Source of the DNA: Anaeromyces robustus | Lineage: Eukaryota; Neocallimastigomycota; Neocallimastigomycetes; Neocallimastigales; Neocallimastigaceae | NCBI GenBank assembly: GCA_002104895.1 | Contig: MCFG01000189.1 | Coordinates: forward strand, 97,501 to 128,386 | DNA length: 30,886 nt | Direction of reading: 5' to 3' | Shown: piece after piece, positions 20,751 through 30,886 of the stretch | Numbering within the stretch: position 1 is the stretch's first letter | Layout of the letters: every line of letters starts with the position of its first letter | The notes under the pieces: generated by a model | Told to the model about the DNA's origin: nothing | The model's database searches: none | The model's input: the letters and a program-made list of their open reading frames with translations, nothing else | Translations under genes and position numbers: made by a program

Positions 20751-21325
20751 ATTTTATTTTATTTTATTTTATTTTATTTTATTTTATTTTATTTTATTTT
20801 ATTTTATTTTATTTTATTTTATTTTATTTTATTTTATTTTATTTTATTTTATTTTATTTTATTTTATTTTATTTTATTTTATTTTATTTTATTTTATTTT
20901 ATTTTATTTTATTTTATTTTATTTTATTTTATTTTATTTTATTTTATTTTATTTTATTTTATTTTATTTTATTTTATTTTATTTTATTTTATTTTATTTT
21001 ATTTTATTTTATTTTATTTTATTTTATTTTATTTTATTTTATTTTATTTTATTTTATTTTATTTTATTTTATTTTATTTTATTTTATTTTATTTTATTTT
21101 ATTTTATTTTATTTTATTTTATTTTATTTTATTTTATTTTATTTTATTTTATTTTATTTTATTTTATTTTATTTTATTTTATTTTATTTTATTTTATTTT
21201 ATTTTATTTTATTTTATTTTATTTTATTTTATTTTATTTTATTTTATTTTATTTTATTTTATTTTATTTTATTTTATTTTATTTTATTTTATTTTATTTT
21301 ATTTTATTTTATTTTATTTTATTTT
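20751..21325. repeat. (ATTTT)115 perfect pentanucleotide tract
   Basis: 115 uninterrupted copies as given. It lies between the ATG of gene 4 and its promoter-like block at 21469-21512. The equivalent places upstream of genes 1 and 2 hold only short mixed T-rich runs, so the expansion is specific to this copy. On the transcript it would read as AAAAT repeats if the block is indeed the promoter. The open plus-strand frame through it (repeats of FYFIL) is not a gene. Confidence 0.97.
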
Positions 21326-21468
21326 TAATATCTTTATATATTTAATAATTATACTCTATTATTTTATTTTTATATTTTATAAATTTGTTTAATACTTTCT
21401 TATTTATAAATAAAAAATTTTTATTCAAATTTATTTTATTAAATTAATTATTTATTTATTTATTTAAT

Positions 21469-21512
21469 GTGTGTGGTGTTAAAAAGAAAGTTATTTTTTC
21501 CTCTTTTTATAC
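21469..21512 (-). promoter_or_regulatory. Promoter-like block of protease gene 4
   Basis: Same GTATAAAAAG to ACACAC block as for genes 1 and 2, with a few changes. It is displaced to about 830-870 bases from the ATG by the ATTTT expansion. Confidence 0.45.
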
Positions 21513-22830
21513 TTTTTTTTTTTGTTAATTATATTATAAAAATAATAATAATAATTATAATAAAAGTAAAAACTGTTTTCATAAATGAAAAATAATATTG
21601 TAGTAACTCTAATTATTATAAAAAATATAGATATGCATCTTCTCTTTTATTATTTCCTTTTTAATAAATATTTCCATCATTTATCATTACAATAATAATA
21701 TATAATTTTATATTTAAAAAAAAAGTAATATTATAATATATAATTAATTATTAAAACACAAACTTTTCTGTTTTATACAGTTTAATTATTATTTAATATA
21801 TTTAATATAATAAAAGAAACAAAAAAAAAACTATAATGAAAAAAACCTTAAAAGAAAAAAATTTTTTTTTTTTGTATTTATTTTATTATTAGTATCATTT
21901 TCTAAAGTGGATTATTTGTAATAACGTTTATTAAAATGATATATTCTTTAATTAAATGATTTTCAAAATTATAAATATCAAAGTTTCTAGTTCTTATCAA
22001 TTTTATTTTTATTTTTTAAAATATAATCTCTATATTGATTCATATTTATTAATATATATTTATTATAATAGTTTACAAACATATATTCTACAACTAATAA
22101 TAAATTTAAATTATTTTTTTTACTCTTTTTTTTTTGTCTTAGTTTTTTTTTTTTTTTTTCTAGAAATATATTATTAATTACTTCTATTAACATAAAAATT
22201 GATGATATACTTTTTTAAGTTAATCTTTTTCAATAAATTCAATTAATATTATGGTAAAACAATTCAAAAAAAAAATTTTTTTTTTTCACTTAATTGATTA
22301 TCTTTTACTTACAATCAAAATTACCTTTTAAATAATGTTAATTTAGTGCCAATAAATAAATAAATATAAAAAAAATTGTAAACTTTATTCATATTATAAA
22401 ATTTATTAAAATTTTCTGTAAAAAAAAAAAAAGAAAAAAAAATCTCACATCCATTATTAAATTTATTAAATATCTTTTCAAAAAAAAATTGTTTTTTTTT
22501 TTATTTAAATATAAACGATGATATTTTTAACGAATATTAGTATATGAATTAGTATATGAATATTTGAAATATATATATTTCATTCTTTATAATGAATACT
22601 TTTTTTTTATTTACAATCAATTAGCAATTGCATTCATTATCATAATAATTGATTATTAACAAATATATAATTAACATCCAACTATGAAAAATTAAAATAC
22701 ATATATACTTTAATGTAGATTGAAGTGGATTATTTTTTTTTTTGTATTACGATTGTTTTTGTTTTTGTTTTAAATATAAAAAATTTCCAATGAAATATAT
22801 TAAATAGGAAAAAAGTATATTCTTTTAAAT

Positions 22831-22922
22831 TTATATTAAATTGAAGAAAAAATATTATATAAAAAAAATTTTTATATTATATTAAAAACTAATATATAAT
22901 AAAATTTTTCAATATTCCTTAA
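22831..22922. repeat. Unit 4 copy of the 94 bp flip segment
   Basis: Same orientation as 13278-13371 and opposite to 8067-8160, with small indels in the A and T runs. Confidence 0.7.
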
Positions 22923-22960
22923 CTAATATATTACATTACATTATTACTTTAAATTATTTT

Positions 22961-23047
22961 GTTATTATAAATTCAAGTTATTTTTTGTTTCATATTATAT
23001 AGTAATAATAAATAGTTTATAATAATATGAAATTTAATTTTGTATTT
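22961..23047. repeat. 87 bp segment inverted relative to unit 2
   Basis: The reverse complement matches 13402-13488 with about three differences. Flanks are colinear on both sides, so this is a clean short inversion. Confidence 0.8.
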
Positions 23048-23085
23048 AATATAATTGTGATATCTTTATCACAATTATATTAAAT
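23044..23085. repeat. Hairpin with perfect 19 bp arms
   Basis: The arm at 23044-23062 (ATTTAATATAATTGTGATA) is the exact reverse complement of 23067-23085, with a TCTT loop. In unit 2 the left arm is kept but the right arm is degenerate (TATCATATTATAGTAAAT). It lies at the edge of the inverted segment. Confidence 0.7.
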
Positions 23086-23596
23086 CAATAAAAGAAACAA
23101 TAATAATTAATGATTTAATATATTATTAGATAATTATATAGTAGATTGAAAGATAAATAAATAAATAAAAATAATGATAATAATAAATAAATAATAATGA
23201 TATTAATGATAATAAAATGGTATAATATATTTATTAGCACAGCCAGAGGTAAAAATTAAAAAATAATGATCAATTCTATTAATGTTAATGAGTTAAGAAC
23301 AAGATTACTATATAATATATTATACATATATAAAATAAATATAAATAATTGTACATCCATTTATATAAAATTACTATGTATAATAATAATCATTAGAATG
23401 TTAAATAAAATTATAAAATATTAAATGTTTTGTTTTTATCACTCTTAATCAATTAAAAATGTTTACTTAATTATCCTATATATATAAATATAGAATTCTC
23501 AAAAATTAATATATTAAATTTAAACATAAACAAATATTTAAAATATAATAAAAAAATAAATTCCATAGTATTTGTATCCCAACATATTTTATTTAA

Positions 23597-23742
<146 letters not shown>

Positions 23743-23947
23743 ATAATATAATTTCTGCTTAATTACTAATTTTGTTATCTTTTTTTTTTTTAAAAAATAG
23801 TAATTGGGTATATGTTGGTAATTCATACTATTCGCTTTGATATCTTTTACAATATATTTCTTTTTATATAATTATCTAAATTTTCTATTACACACCTTTA
23901 TTCTATTTTATTTCGTTTATATAACGTTTATATAACTTTTATCTTTA

Positions 23948-24097
23948 ATTATTATTTATTATTTATTAATTATTATTTATTATTTATTATTTATTATTTA
24001 TTATTTATTATTTATTATTTATTATTTATTATTTATTATTTATTATTTATTATTTATTATTTATTATTTATTATTTATTATTTATTATTTATTATTA
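23948..24097. repeat. (TTATTTA)n heptamer tract
   Basis: A 7 bp unit, pure for about 18 copies from about 23971, irregular before that. It abuts the three 21 bp repeats and the broken coding relic. Confidence 0.9.
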
Positions 24098-24440
24098 AAT
24101 GTTTAATAAACCTACTTCATAATTCATAAAACCTACTTCATAATTCATAAAACCTACTTCATAATTCATAATAATACCTCGAATCATTTTGCTATAACAA
24201 AGATTTATATTATTAAATGTTCTCATAATTGTTCTTTAAGTTTTTTCAGGAATAAAACAGATTATCTTCTATATATTTAATAGCAATAAAGGATATAATT
24301 AATTAACTTGTTAAGGATATTTAATACAATAATATATTAAATTATATAATTTATAATCTTCTAACCATTTTAATTTTTTAATGTCATATTCTACTAGGCT
24401 ATTATAAATAAAACGAAAAAAAAGTCACCCTAATTATGAA
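24095..24440 (-). pseudogene. Broken coding relic of an unidentified protein
   Basis: On the minus strand several protein-like segments follow one another in different frames: VEYDIKKLKWLEDYKLYNL then IYYCIKYP (24400-24311), then IAIKYIEDNLFYS, then LFLKKLKEQL, then an ATG-started frame of 43 residues (24226-24095) with NLCYSKMIRGII and three MNYEVGF-type repeats. The presence of Trp, Asp, Glu and Cys, rare in translated AT spacer, and the ordered succession suggest a gene decayed by frameshifts. I do not recognise the family. A small gene of 43 codons at 24095-24226 is possible but less likely. Confidence 0.45.
24111..24173. repeat. Three tandem 21 bp repeats
   Basis: CCTACTTCATAATTCATAAA plus one A, repeated three times, the last slightly changed at its end. 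The unit is seven codons long and lies in frame in the minus-strand relic, giving MNYEVGF repeats. Confidence 0.9.
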
Positions 24441-24985
24441 AACAAAAAAAATTAAAATAAAAAAAGGCTTTTAATGTATTTTTATAAAAATATATTTTAT
24501 AAAAAAAAAAAAAAAAAGAAAAGAAAAAAAAAAAAAAAGCATAAATGCATTTATAAATAATTATATTAAATACTATAGTTAAATAATAAATTAATTTAAA
24601 AAAAAAAAAACATTAAAAAAAATGTATAATAATATAAACAATAAAAAAAAAAAATAAATAATAAAAATAATATATAATAAATATAAACAAAAAAGTATCA
24701 ATACTAAAAATATAATAAATATAATATTAAATTACTATTATAATTTATTTCACTAAATTATTTAAAGAAAAATTGTCAATCTCACTAATTATTTATATAA
24801 ATTATTTTTTATATTCAATTAAAAGTAAAAGTTTCACAAAACAATTTTTAAAGAAATATTTTAATTAAAATTTTTAATTTTAATTAATTAATCCACTATA
24901 TAAAATTTATAAATTTTAACATATTATAATTTTATTATTAAATATTATTAAAACAAATTTTTAAATATTTCCATAAATATAAAAA

Positions 24986-25023
<38 letters not shown>

Positions 25024-25659
25024 CAATTTAATTAACCTATTAATTATTTCAAACCAAACTACCTAAGAAAAAATATCGATTTTATTTGTATATATTAATA
25101 CTAATACTAATACTAATATTTAAAGTATTTATATCTAATTTGATTGTCAAAGTAAAAAATTGATTATTACCGTGTTTTTTTAATCAATTTATATATACTA
25201 TTTATCATTCTTCAAAAATAGAAAAAAATTTTTTATACACTAATTAATAAGAAAAATTTTTAATATAAATTTAATAACATAAAAAAATGAAATAGTTATT
25301 AAAGTACTTTTGTTTTTTTAGTTTTATTATTTATTTTTAAAAGTTGATAATGTAAAAAAAATAATAAACTAAGAAATCGGGATCTTACTTTTATTATTAT
25401 TTATTTTCACTCTTTATTTTATTTTTCCTTTTTTGTTTTTATTTTAAATTTAAATTTAATGTTATTTTAACATAAATTATAAAATTTAATCTAAAAAAAC
25501 AAAAAAAAAAAAAGCAAAAATAAATAAAAATTAACAAATAAATAAATAATAAAATACTATTCAAGTATAATATATTATTATTATTATTATATATTTAAAT
25601 AATTAAAGAAAAAAATAGATAAATAAATAAGATATAATTAAATTTAAAATATAAACAAA
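24441..25659. other. Spacer upstream of the ankyrin gene
   Basis: No coding sequence seen. It contains A runs (30 A at 24991-25020), a short TAATAC repeat (about 25092-25117) and A-rich sequence leading to the ATG at 25660. The promoter of the ankyrin gene must lie here, but no element can be named. Confidence 0.55.
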
Positions 25660-28600
25660 ATGGTTAATAATGATAATAATAATAATAATAGAAGTCATAG
25701 AGAAAAAATTTTTAACTTTATATCAAATAATGATATAAATGGATTGAAAAACTATATTGACAAAAACAATATAGTTTTAAGAAAATTAGAGCATAATAGG
25801 ACAATACCAATAAAACGTAATTTTTTAATTTATTCCATTAATAATAATGCCTCAGTAGAAATGGTAAAATATATTATTAATGAATGTCAATATGAAACTT
25901 TAAATTTTGGTTCTTATGCTCTAGATTCACCATTAGCATATGCCATCAAAAATGAAAATATTGAATTAGCTGATTATTTATTAGAAAATGGGGCTGATAT
26001 TAATTATAATCGTACAAAAAAAAATAAAGATTTACTAGACCAAATATATGAAGAAAAAAAAGGTAAAAATATTAAAAAATGGATAAAATATATCATTAGT
26101 CATGGTTTTTACATTTCAATGGAAAATTTGAAAAAATTAATAATTGATAATAATACCAGCTCTCTAAAAATAATAATTAATCATCTAACAGATAATCATA
26201 AATTTATCTTAAACCTACTTTCATATTACAAAAGTAAGATACCTTTATCAAATAAACAATTAAAAGAAAAAATTTCGGAAGAAAAAAAAGTAATATTTAA
26301 TGATTCTTTATTTGAAATTGCTATTGAAAATGCAAATTATGAGGCCATAAATCTATTTATGAACTATGATAATAGAAAAAAGGAAATAATACTATATCAT
26401 ATATTAAATGTATTTGAAGAAGTTAATGATATAAATAGCAATGAACTGAATTCTTCTCTCCATAAAAAAATAGTTTTTATTAATGATATTAAAAATGGAA
26501 GAATAAAAATTCCAGTTGATAATTATACCCTAGATAATATACTCCACTACCATGAAATATGTCAACAAATAAAAAAATTAATTGAACATAAAAATTTAAT
26601 ACACTTTCAATCCTATTTTCAAGAAGAAAAACGAATATCAAAATTTTTTATAAAATATTTACATAATATGGAATTTGATATTTTGATATATGCCATTGAA
26701 CAACAAGAAACACCCATAGAAATGATAGAATATATTATTCAACAATATGACAATTTAAACTATTTTATTGATTTAAATGAAGATTTCATTCGAACTCCAC
26801 TTTATATAGCTGTTGAAACGGAACAATTTAATATAGCAGATATATTATTAAAATATGGTGCAGATATTAATTATAATTATGAAGAACTTTTATTATCCAA
26901 AAATGATGAGGCTTTAAATTATAATGGTCATAATGAAAATATTTTTGACTATTTATACCAAAAACAGCGATTGAATCATCGAATTTTAAAATATATGTTC
27001 AATCGTGATATTTATTTAACCTCTGATATTCTCAATAATTTAATTGATAAAAATGAAACCAAACTTTTAAAAATAATTTTTCATCAATATATTTTTAATG
27101 AACAATTCATTTTAAATTTACTTTCTCATTATCAAAATAAAATACCACTGTCCGAAAAGGCCTTACAAATAAAAATCAAAAGAGAAATAAATAAAATAGA
27201 TTTTGATGATTTAATGTATATTAATGCTTTTGCTATTAATAATTATGATATTTTAAACCTTTTAATTAGAAATGATAATAGAAAGCAAAATATTATTATA
27301 TATGATGTATTTAATTTATTAAATAAATATTCTGAAAAGGGGAAGATTTTTGTTGATAAACTTAGGAGTAATCCTCATAAAACAGATATAGAAAATATTA
27401 TAATTGAAAATTCCATAAATATTGAAGATAAAAGGAAAACGATTATGGAAAAAATTAAAAATAATGATAGAAAAGGACTACAAAATTATATTGAAATTCA
27501 TCGAATTATATTACAATGTTTATATGAAGCTAGAAATAATAATGATATATTAATTTATGCTATTGAAAATAATAATACTAGTCTTGATATCATTAAGTTT
27601 ATTATAAGTCAATATACCACTTTAAATTATTTTACTTTTCGTATCCATAATAATAAATATATTCAGTGTAATACACCACTTCTTTCTGCCGTTTATAGAA
27701 ATAAATTTCATATTGCAGATTTATTATTAAAAAATGGTGCAGATATTAATTTTAATATTCATGGCGTTAATATTCTTTACTATCTATGTGAAAATACACC
27801 TACCTGTAAAAGAGCTTTAAGATATGTTATTCATCATGGTATTGATTTAACTTATAATACACTTTTTAAATTAATTATATCTATGAATAATGAAATGTTG
27901 AATCGAATTTTAAAATATTATACCTTTGGACCACCATTTATTATAAATATGATTTATTTTTCAAAAAAAAAATTAGCCCTATCAAATCAACAACTTAAAT
28001 ATTTAATTGCAAAAGAAAAGGATAAATTAAAAATTAATAATCCAATTTATAGAGTAGCCCTTGAAAATTATAATTTTAATGGGTTAGAAATACTTCTTAA
28101 CTATAGTAATCATCGAAGGAAAACGATTGAATATTTAAATATATGTAATCGATCACAATCAATTTTTAGAGGGAAAATAGAAAATATAGTACGTGAAGGT
28201 AAACTGGAAATGTTAAAAATTTTATTTGCTAATAATATTAATATTAGTGGCGATGATTGGTTTCATAATTTACCATTAATTTATGCCATTAAAGCCGAAA
28301 ATTATGAAATTATTAAATATTTAATAGGACGTAGTAATAATAATGCCCAAGAAATTGATAAAAAAGATTTAATTAATTTAGTAAAACATGGGAAATTAAA
28401 AATATTAAAATTATTAATTTCAAATTATTTAAATTTAAATGAAAATAAAGGCTATGAACTTATGCTTGAAGCTATAAAATGTAATAATGAAAAAATAATA
28501 AAATATTTTTTAGATACAAATATATGTCATCAAAATATATATAATGTATTTGAACCTATCATACAAAATGGAAAATTGAATATTTTGAAATTATTATTAG

Positions 28601-28809
28601 AAAATAATAATAATATTAATAATAATTATAAAATTGATATAAATATGAAAGATAATAAAAATCATACACCTTTAGATTATGCTCTAAAATATAAAAATTT
28701 AGAAATTATAAAATATATTATTGAGTGTGGAGCTGATATTAATAATATAAATGATCAAATAGTAAAAGATACTGAAAAAGATCTTTTAGATTTAATCCAC
28801 TTTTTATAA
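25660..28809 (+). CDS. Large ankyrin-repeat protein with threefold super-repeat
   Basis: An intact 1049-residue product. It has no signal peptide or membrane segment and is likely intracellular. Canonical ankyrin turns LENGADINYN (108-117), KYGADINYN (398-406), KNGADINFN (691-699) and ECGADINNI (1022-1030) identify the family. The first 830 residues form three diverged copies of one module of about 235-255 residues (about 14-250, 300-552, 594-830). Each has an opening helix pair, LIYxI, a GADIN repeat, a helical block and a segment of the FILNLLSYY and IPLSNKQLK type. Residues 840-1049 are more regular ankyrin repeats (GKLEMLKILF, GKLKILKLLI, GKLNILKLLL). The start has an A-rich context and a polyAsn N-terminus. 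Such proteins are usually protein-binding scaffolds; the partner is unknown. Alternative: a diverged family that only borrows ankyrin folds. Confidence 0.92.
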   Translation: MVNNDNNNNNRSHREKIFNFISNNDINGLKNYIDKNNIVLRKLEHNRTIPIKRNFLIYSINNNASVEMVKYIINECQYETLNFGSYALDSPLAYAIKNENIELADYLLENGADINYNRTKKNKDLLDQIYEEKKGKNIKKWIKYIISHGFYISMENLKKLIIDNNTSSLKIIINHLTDNHKFILNLLSYYKSKIPLSNKQLKEKISEEKKVIFNDSLFEIAIENANYEAINLFMNYDNRKKEIILYHILNVFEEVNDINSNELNSSLHKKIVFINDIKNGRIKIPVDNYTLDNILHYHEICQQIKKLIEHKNLIHFQSYFQEEKRISKFFIKYLHNMEFDILIYAIEQQETPIEMIEYIIQQYDNLNYFIDLNEDFIRTPLYIAVETEQFNIADILLKYGADINYNYEELLLSKNDEALNYNGHNENIFDYLYQKQRLNHRILKYMFNRDIYLTSDILNNLIDKNETKLLKIIFHQYIFNEQFILNLLSHYQNKIPLSEKALQIKIKREINKIDFDDLMYINAFAINNYDILNLLIRNDNRKQNIIIYDVFNLLNKYSEKGKIFVDKLRSNPHKTDIENIIIENSINIEDKRKTIMEKIKNNDRKGLQNYIEIHRIILQCLYEARNNNDILIYAIENNNTSLDIIKFIISQYTTLNYFTFRIHNNKYIQCNTPLLSAVYRNKFHIADLLLKNGADINFNIHGVNILYYLCENTPTCKRALRYVIHHGIDLTYNTLFKLIISMNNEMLNRILKYYTFGPPFIINMIYFSKKKLALSNQQLKYLIAKEKDKLKINNPIYRVALENYNFNGLEILLNYSNHRRKTIEYLNICNRSQSIFRGKIENIVREGKLEMLKILFANNINISGDDWFHNLPLIYAIKAENYEIIKYLIGRSNNNAQEIDKKDLINLVKHGKLKILKLLISNYLNLNENKGYELMLEAIKCNNEKIIKYFLDTNICHQNIYNVFEPIIQNGKLNILKLLLENNNNINNNYKIDINMKDNKNHTPLDYALKYKNLEIIKYIIECGADINNINDQIVKDTEKDLLDLIHFL

Positions 28810-29079
28810 ATTAAATATAAAACATATTATGTAAATATTTTTTAAAAAAAAAAAAAAAATTAATAATAATAATTAAAATAAAAGGAAAAGAAAGGAAAGT
28901 TAAAAATAATATAAATAAATTAAAATAAAATAAAAAATAAAATAAAAATAAAAAAATAAAAAAATAAAATTATATATATAATATAATATAATATAATATA
29001 ATATAATATATGAATATATAAATACTATTTACCATTTTTATTATTATTATTTTTTTTATATATAATTTTATTTATACTA
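28810..29079. other. Spacer after the ankyrin gene
   Basis: A-rich sequence followed by a short AATAT run (28976-29010). Candidate AATAAA strings (around 28914 and 28925) could serve as poly(A) signals, but their number makes the choice arbitrary. Confidence 0.5.
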
Positions 29080-29611
29080 CTTTCATCTCATTTTCAAAAT
29101 ACACATTATATGATAATATAATTTATTTTCATATTCTTCTTCATTTATATTAAATAATATTATTTTTATCATTCCTATATATTATTTTACTTATATTTCT
29201 TTTTAACTTTAATTAAAATTTTTAATATGTTTATATATCCAATTTTATATATATTAAATGATGGTGTTTTATATATATATATGTTATTTATATGTTACTT
29301 GTTTTATGTTCAATTAAATTATTTACCTTTTTTTTTTCTCATTGTTTTTGTTCTACATCTATTAGATAATAATGTTTCTCTATGATAAAAAAATTTTTTT
29401 TTTATTTAAATCTACTACACATTCAATCTACACATTCAATCAAATAATTTATTATATATATCAATTCTTATATATCTTTTATATTTTACAATAATTAATG
29501 ATGTTTCATCATCTTTATTTCTTTATATACAATTACACCTAATTCTATTAAATATTTCAATATATTGATATTCCTACATTTACGTGTCTTAATTACACTA
29601 TACTTGTTTTA
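29080..29611 (-). pseudogene. Decayed ankyrin-repeat gene fragment
   Basis: On the minus strand, ankyrin-like segments occur in order but in shifting frames: NINILKYLIELGVIV (about 29519-29566), then after a one-base shift KDDETSLIIVKYKR and IDIYNKLFD, then GYINILKILIKVKKK (about 29200-29245), then NINEEEYENKLYYH. LKYLIELG followed by a DDETSLII segment fits the ankyrin helix pair and next-repeat start seen in the intact gene (EIIKYIIECGADI, HTPLDYALKY). Several stops and frameshifts rule out a working gene. It faces the intact ankyrin gene, so it is a separate, convergent family member and not its 3' end. Confidence 0.65.
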
Positions 29612-30519
29612 ATAATATAAGATAATTTATTAATTATATATATTAAAAATAATGTAATTAATAACTATACAAGGTTACTATAACACATAATTTTATTACA
29701 ATGCATATTACTTTATTTTATTAAAAATATATTAAATTATATTCTATTAAAATATATAAAGTTTTTTTTTTTTTTTTTTTTGGAAAAATACAATTTACAT
29801 TGCTTTTTCTTGATACTAAATGCTATATTATATTGTGTATAATCTTTGTTTCTGGAATTATTTTTTATTTCTTTATTTCTTTGTTATTTTTATATTCTTT
29901 ATTTCTTTATTATTTTATTTATATCAATAATAAATTTTTTTTTTTTTTGTAACACTGTAATTTTCTGCTTTTTTCAATTCCATAAAAAAAATAATATTTA
30001 ATTATAAAATTATTTATTTAAAAAAAATATATATATTAATTTTTTTTTTAATATGGCTTTTTATATATATAATTTTTTTATTATTAAATTTAAGTTAAAA
30101 AAATTTTTTTTTTAATATTCAATAGGTTGCCAACAATATGGAATAATACAAAAAAAAATATAAATTTTTAATGCTAATGTAACGTAATACACATAATACA
30201 TTGAGGATATTGTATCACAAAAAAAAATTTTTTTTTTATTTTTATGTTGTTAAAAAATACTTTGATTTATTTTAAATTATTCATTATTCATTACATTATT
30301 TAATGTAAATAATTTAAAAACATTTTAAAGTTTAATTAATGTGATACAGAAAGAAAAACTTTTTATTTATTTACTTATTTATAATTTATTTATTTATTTA
30401 TATATTATTTATTTATTTATTTATTTGTTATTTATTTTTTTTTTAAACTCTATTTTTAATTTATTATTTATAATTTTTTTTTATAAAAGGCTGTGACATA
30501 AACAATCAACAATTAACAA

Positions 30520-30563
<44 letters not shown>

Positions 30564-30886
30564 GAATAAATTATTATTAGGGGAAATATGAAATCGATAA
30601 AAAATAAAAAAAATTTACTCAATTAAAATAAAGTCTATAATACAAATCTTCATTTTGTTAAAATTAAATATTTAATATTAATTATATATATTTTAAAAAA
30701 AAAAATGAAATTTTAATACTATAGTATTTATAATATATAGGAAATATTTTTTATTTTCTACTTTGCTATAATGGATTTATTTGTATTAAAAAATTAGAAT
30801 TTAGAATTATTTTAATGTACATTATGGAAAGCCATTATCAAGTATTAAGATTTTTTGGTAACTAAAAAATGTATTAATTTTATTCT
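29612..30886. other. Terminal AT-rich spacer
   Basis: No coding sequence recognised. It contains mixed T runs (29762-29782, 29935-29948), facing GTATCAC and GTGATAC strings (about 30212 and 30341) that could end a small foldback, and a run of 39 A at 30523-30561. Confidence 0.55.

Larger units (their letters stand above)
21326..23596. other. Upstream flank of protease gene 4 (duplicated)
   Basis: No gene seen. Closely colinear with the upstream flank of gene 2 (about 11740-13711), including the two stretches missing from unit 1, but with the 87 bp inversion at 22961-23047 and a hairpin at 23044-23085. Near 23215-23590 it also shares sequence with 8340-8716 of unit 1 that unit 2 lacks. Confidence 0.6.

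Noticed and set aside
20685-21392. Open plus-strand frame of 235 codons made of FYFIL repeats
   Set aside because: It is only the translation of the ATTTT tract, whose 15-base period has no stop in this frame; no start context or protein-like composition.
21956-22193. Overlapping open frames on both strands, about 70 codons each
   Set aside because: They lie in the duplicated upstream flank, are low-complexity (poly-Phe or poly-Lys ends) and are not kept in the sister units.
30206-30350. Small transposon bounded by GTATCAC and GTGATAC
   Set aside because: Terminal matches are only about 8 bp, there is no coding content and no second copy was seen.
30523-30561. Poly(A) tail of a retroposed transcript
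   Set aside because: 39 A in a row would fit, but no coding or SINE-like body precedes it, no target-site duplication was seen, and long A runs occur elsewhere in the spacers (24991-25020).

Overview
The window looks like nuclear DNA of a very AT-rich eukaryote, most likely an anaerobic gut fungus (Neocallimastigomycota). Reasons: long non-coding stretches made almost only of A and T with many microsatellites; secreted subtilisin-like proteins ending in two CBM18 (hevein-type chitin-binding) modules; a very large asparagine/lysine/isoleucine-rich ankyrin protein; intronless genes with A-rich start contexts. Another AT-rich lineage such as Dictyostelium is less likely because of the CBM18-tailed subtilases. 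No tRNA, rRNA, CRISPR array, bacterial operon or complete transposon was recognised.

Layout. 1-3396: gene-free spacer. 3397-3560: relic of a subtilase gene (minus strand). 4552-6544, 9580-11574, 14357-16342 and 18644-20638: four head-to-tail minus-strand genes for secreted subtilase-CBM18-CBM18 proteins of about 661-664 residues; the first is split by a frameshift at an (AT)6 tract. Genes 1, 2 and 4 are near-identical recent copies carried on duplicated units of about 5-6 kb that include long stretches of both flanks. Gene 3 (14357-16342) is an older, diverged paralogue with its own flanks. The unit edges coincide with (TTTA)n tracts at 8717-8839, 13712-13790, 17505-17751 and 23597-23739. A 115-copy perfect ATTTT tract (20751-21325) lies just upstream of gene 4. 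23740-25659: spacer with a heptamer repeat, a 3 x 21 bp repeat and a broken unidentified coding relic. 25660-28809: intact plus-strand ankyrin-repeat protein of 1049 residues. 29080-29611: decayed minus-strand ankyrin coding relic. The rest is spacer.

Biology. The four proteases share a signal peptide, a propeptide region, an S8-type domain and two C-terminal chitin-binding modules, so they are expected to be secreted and to bind chitin. The three young copies carry Glu where the catalytic Asp of S8 enzymes should be, while the older paralogue keeps Asp; the amplified branch may therefore be weakly active or non-catalytic. Comparing the duplicated units also shows two short inversions, variable minisatellites, unit-specific indels and a mosaic pattern suggesting gene conversion, so the locus looks like a young, fast-changing tandem array. 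The ankyrin gene has no evident functional tie to the proteases. All similarity statements come from reading the sequence by eye; no database search was run.
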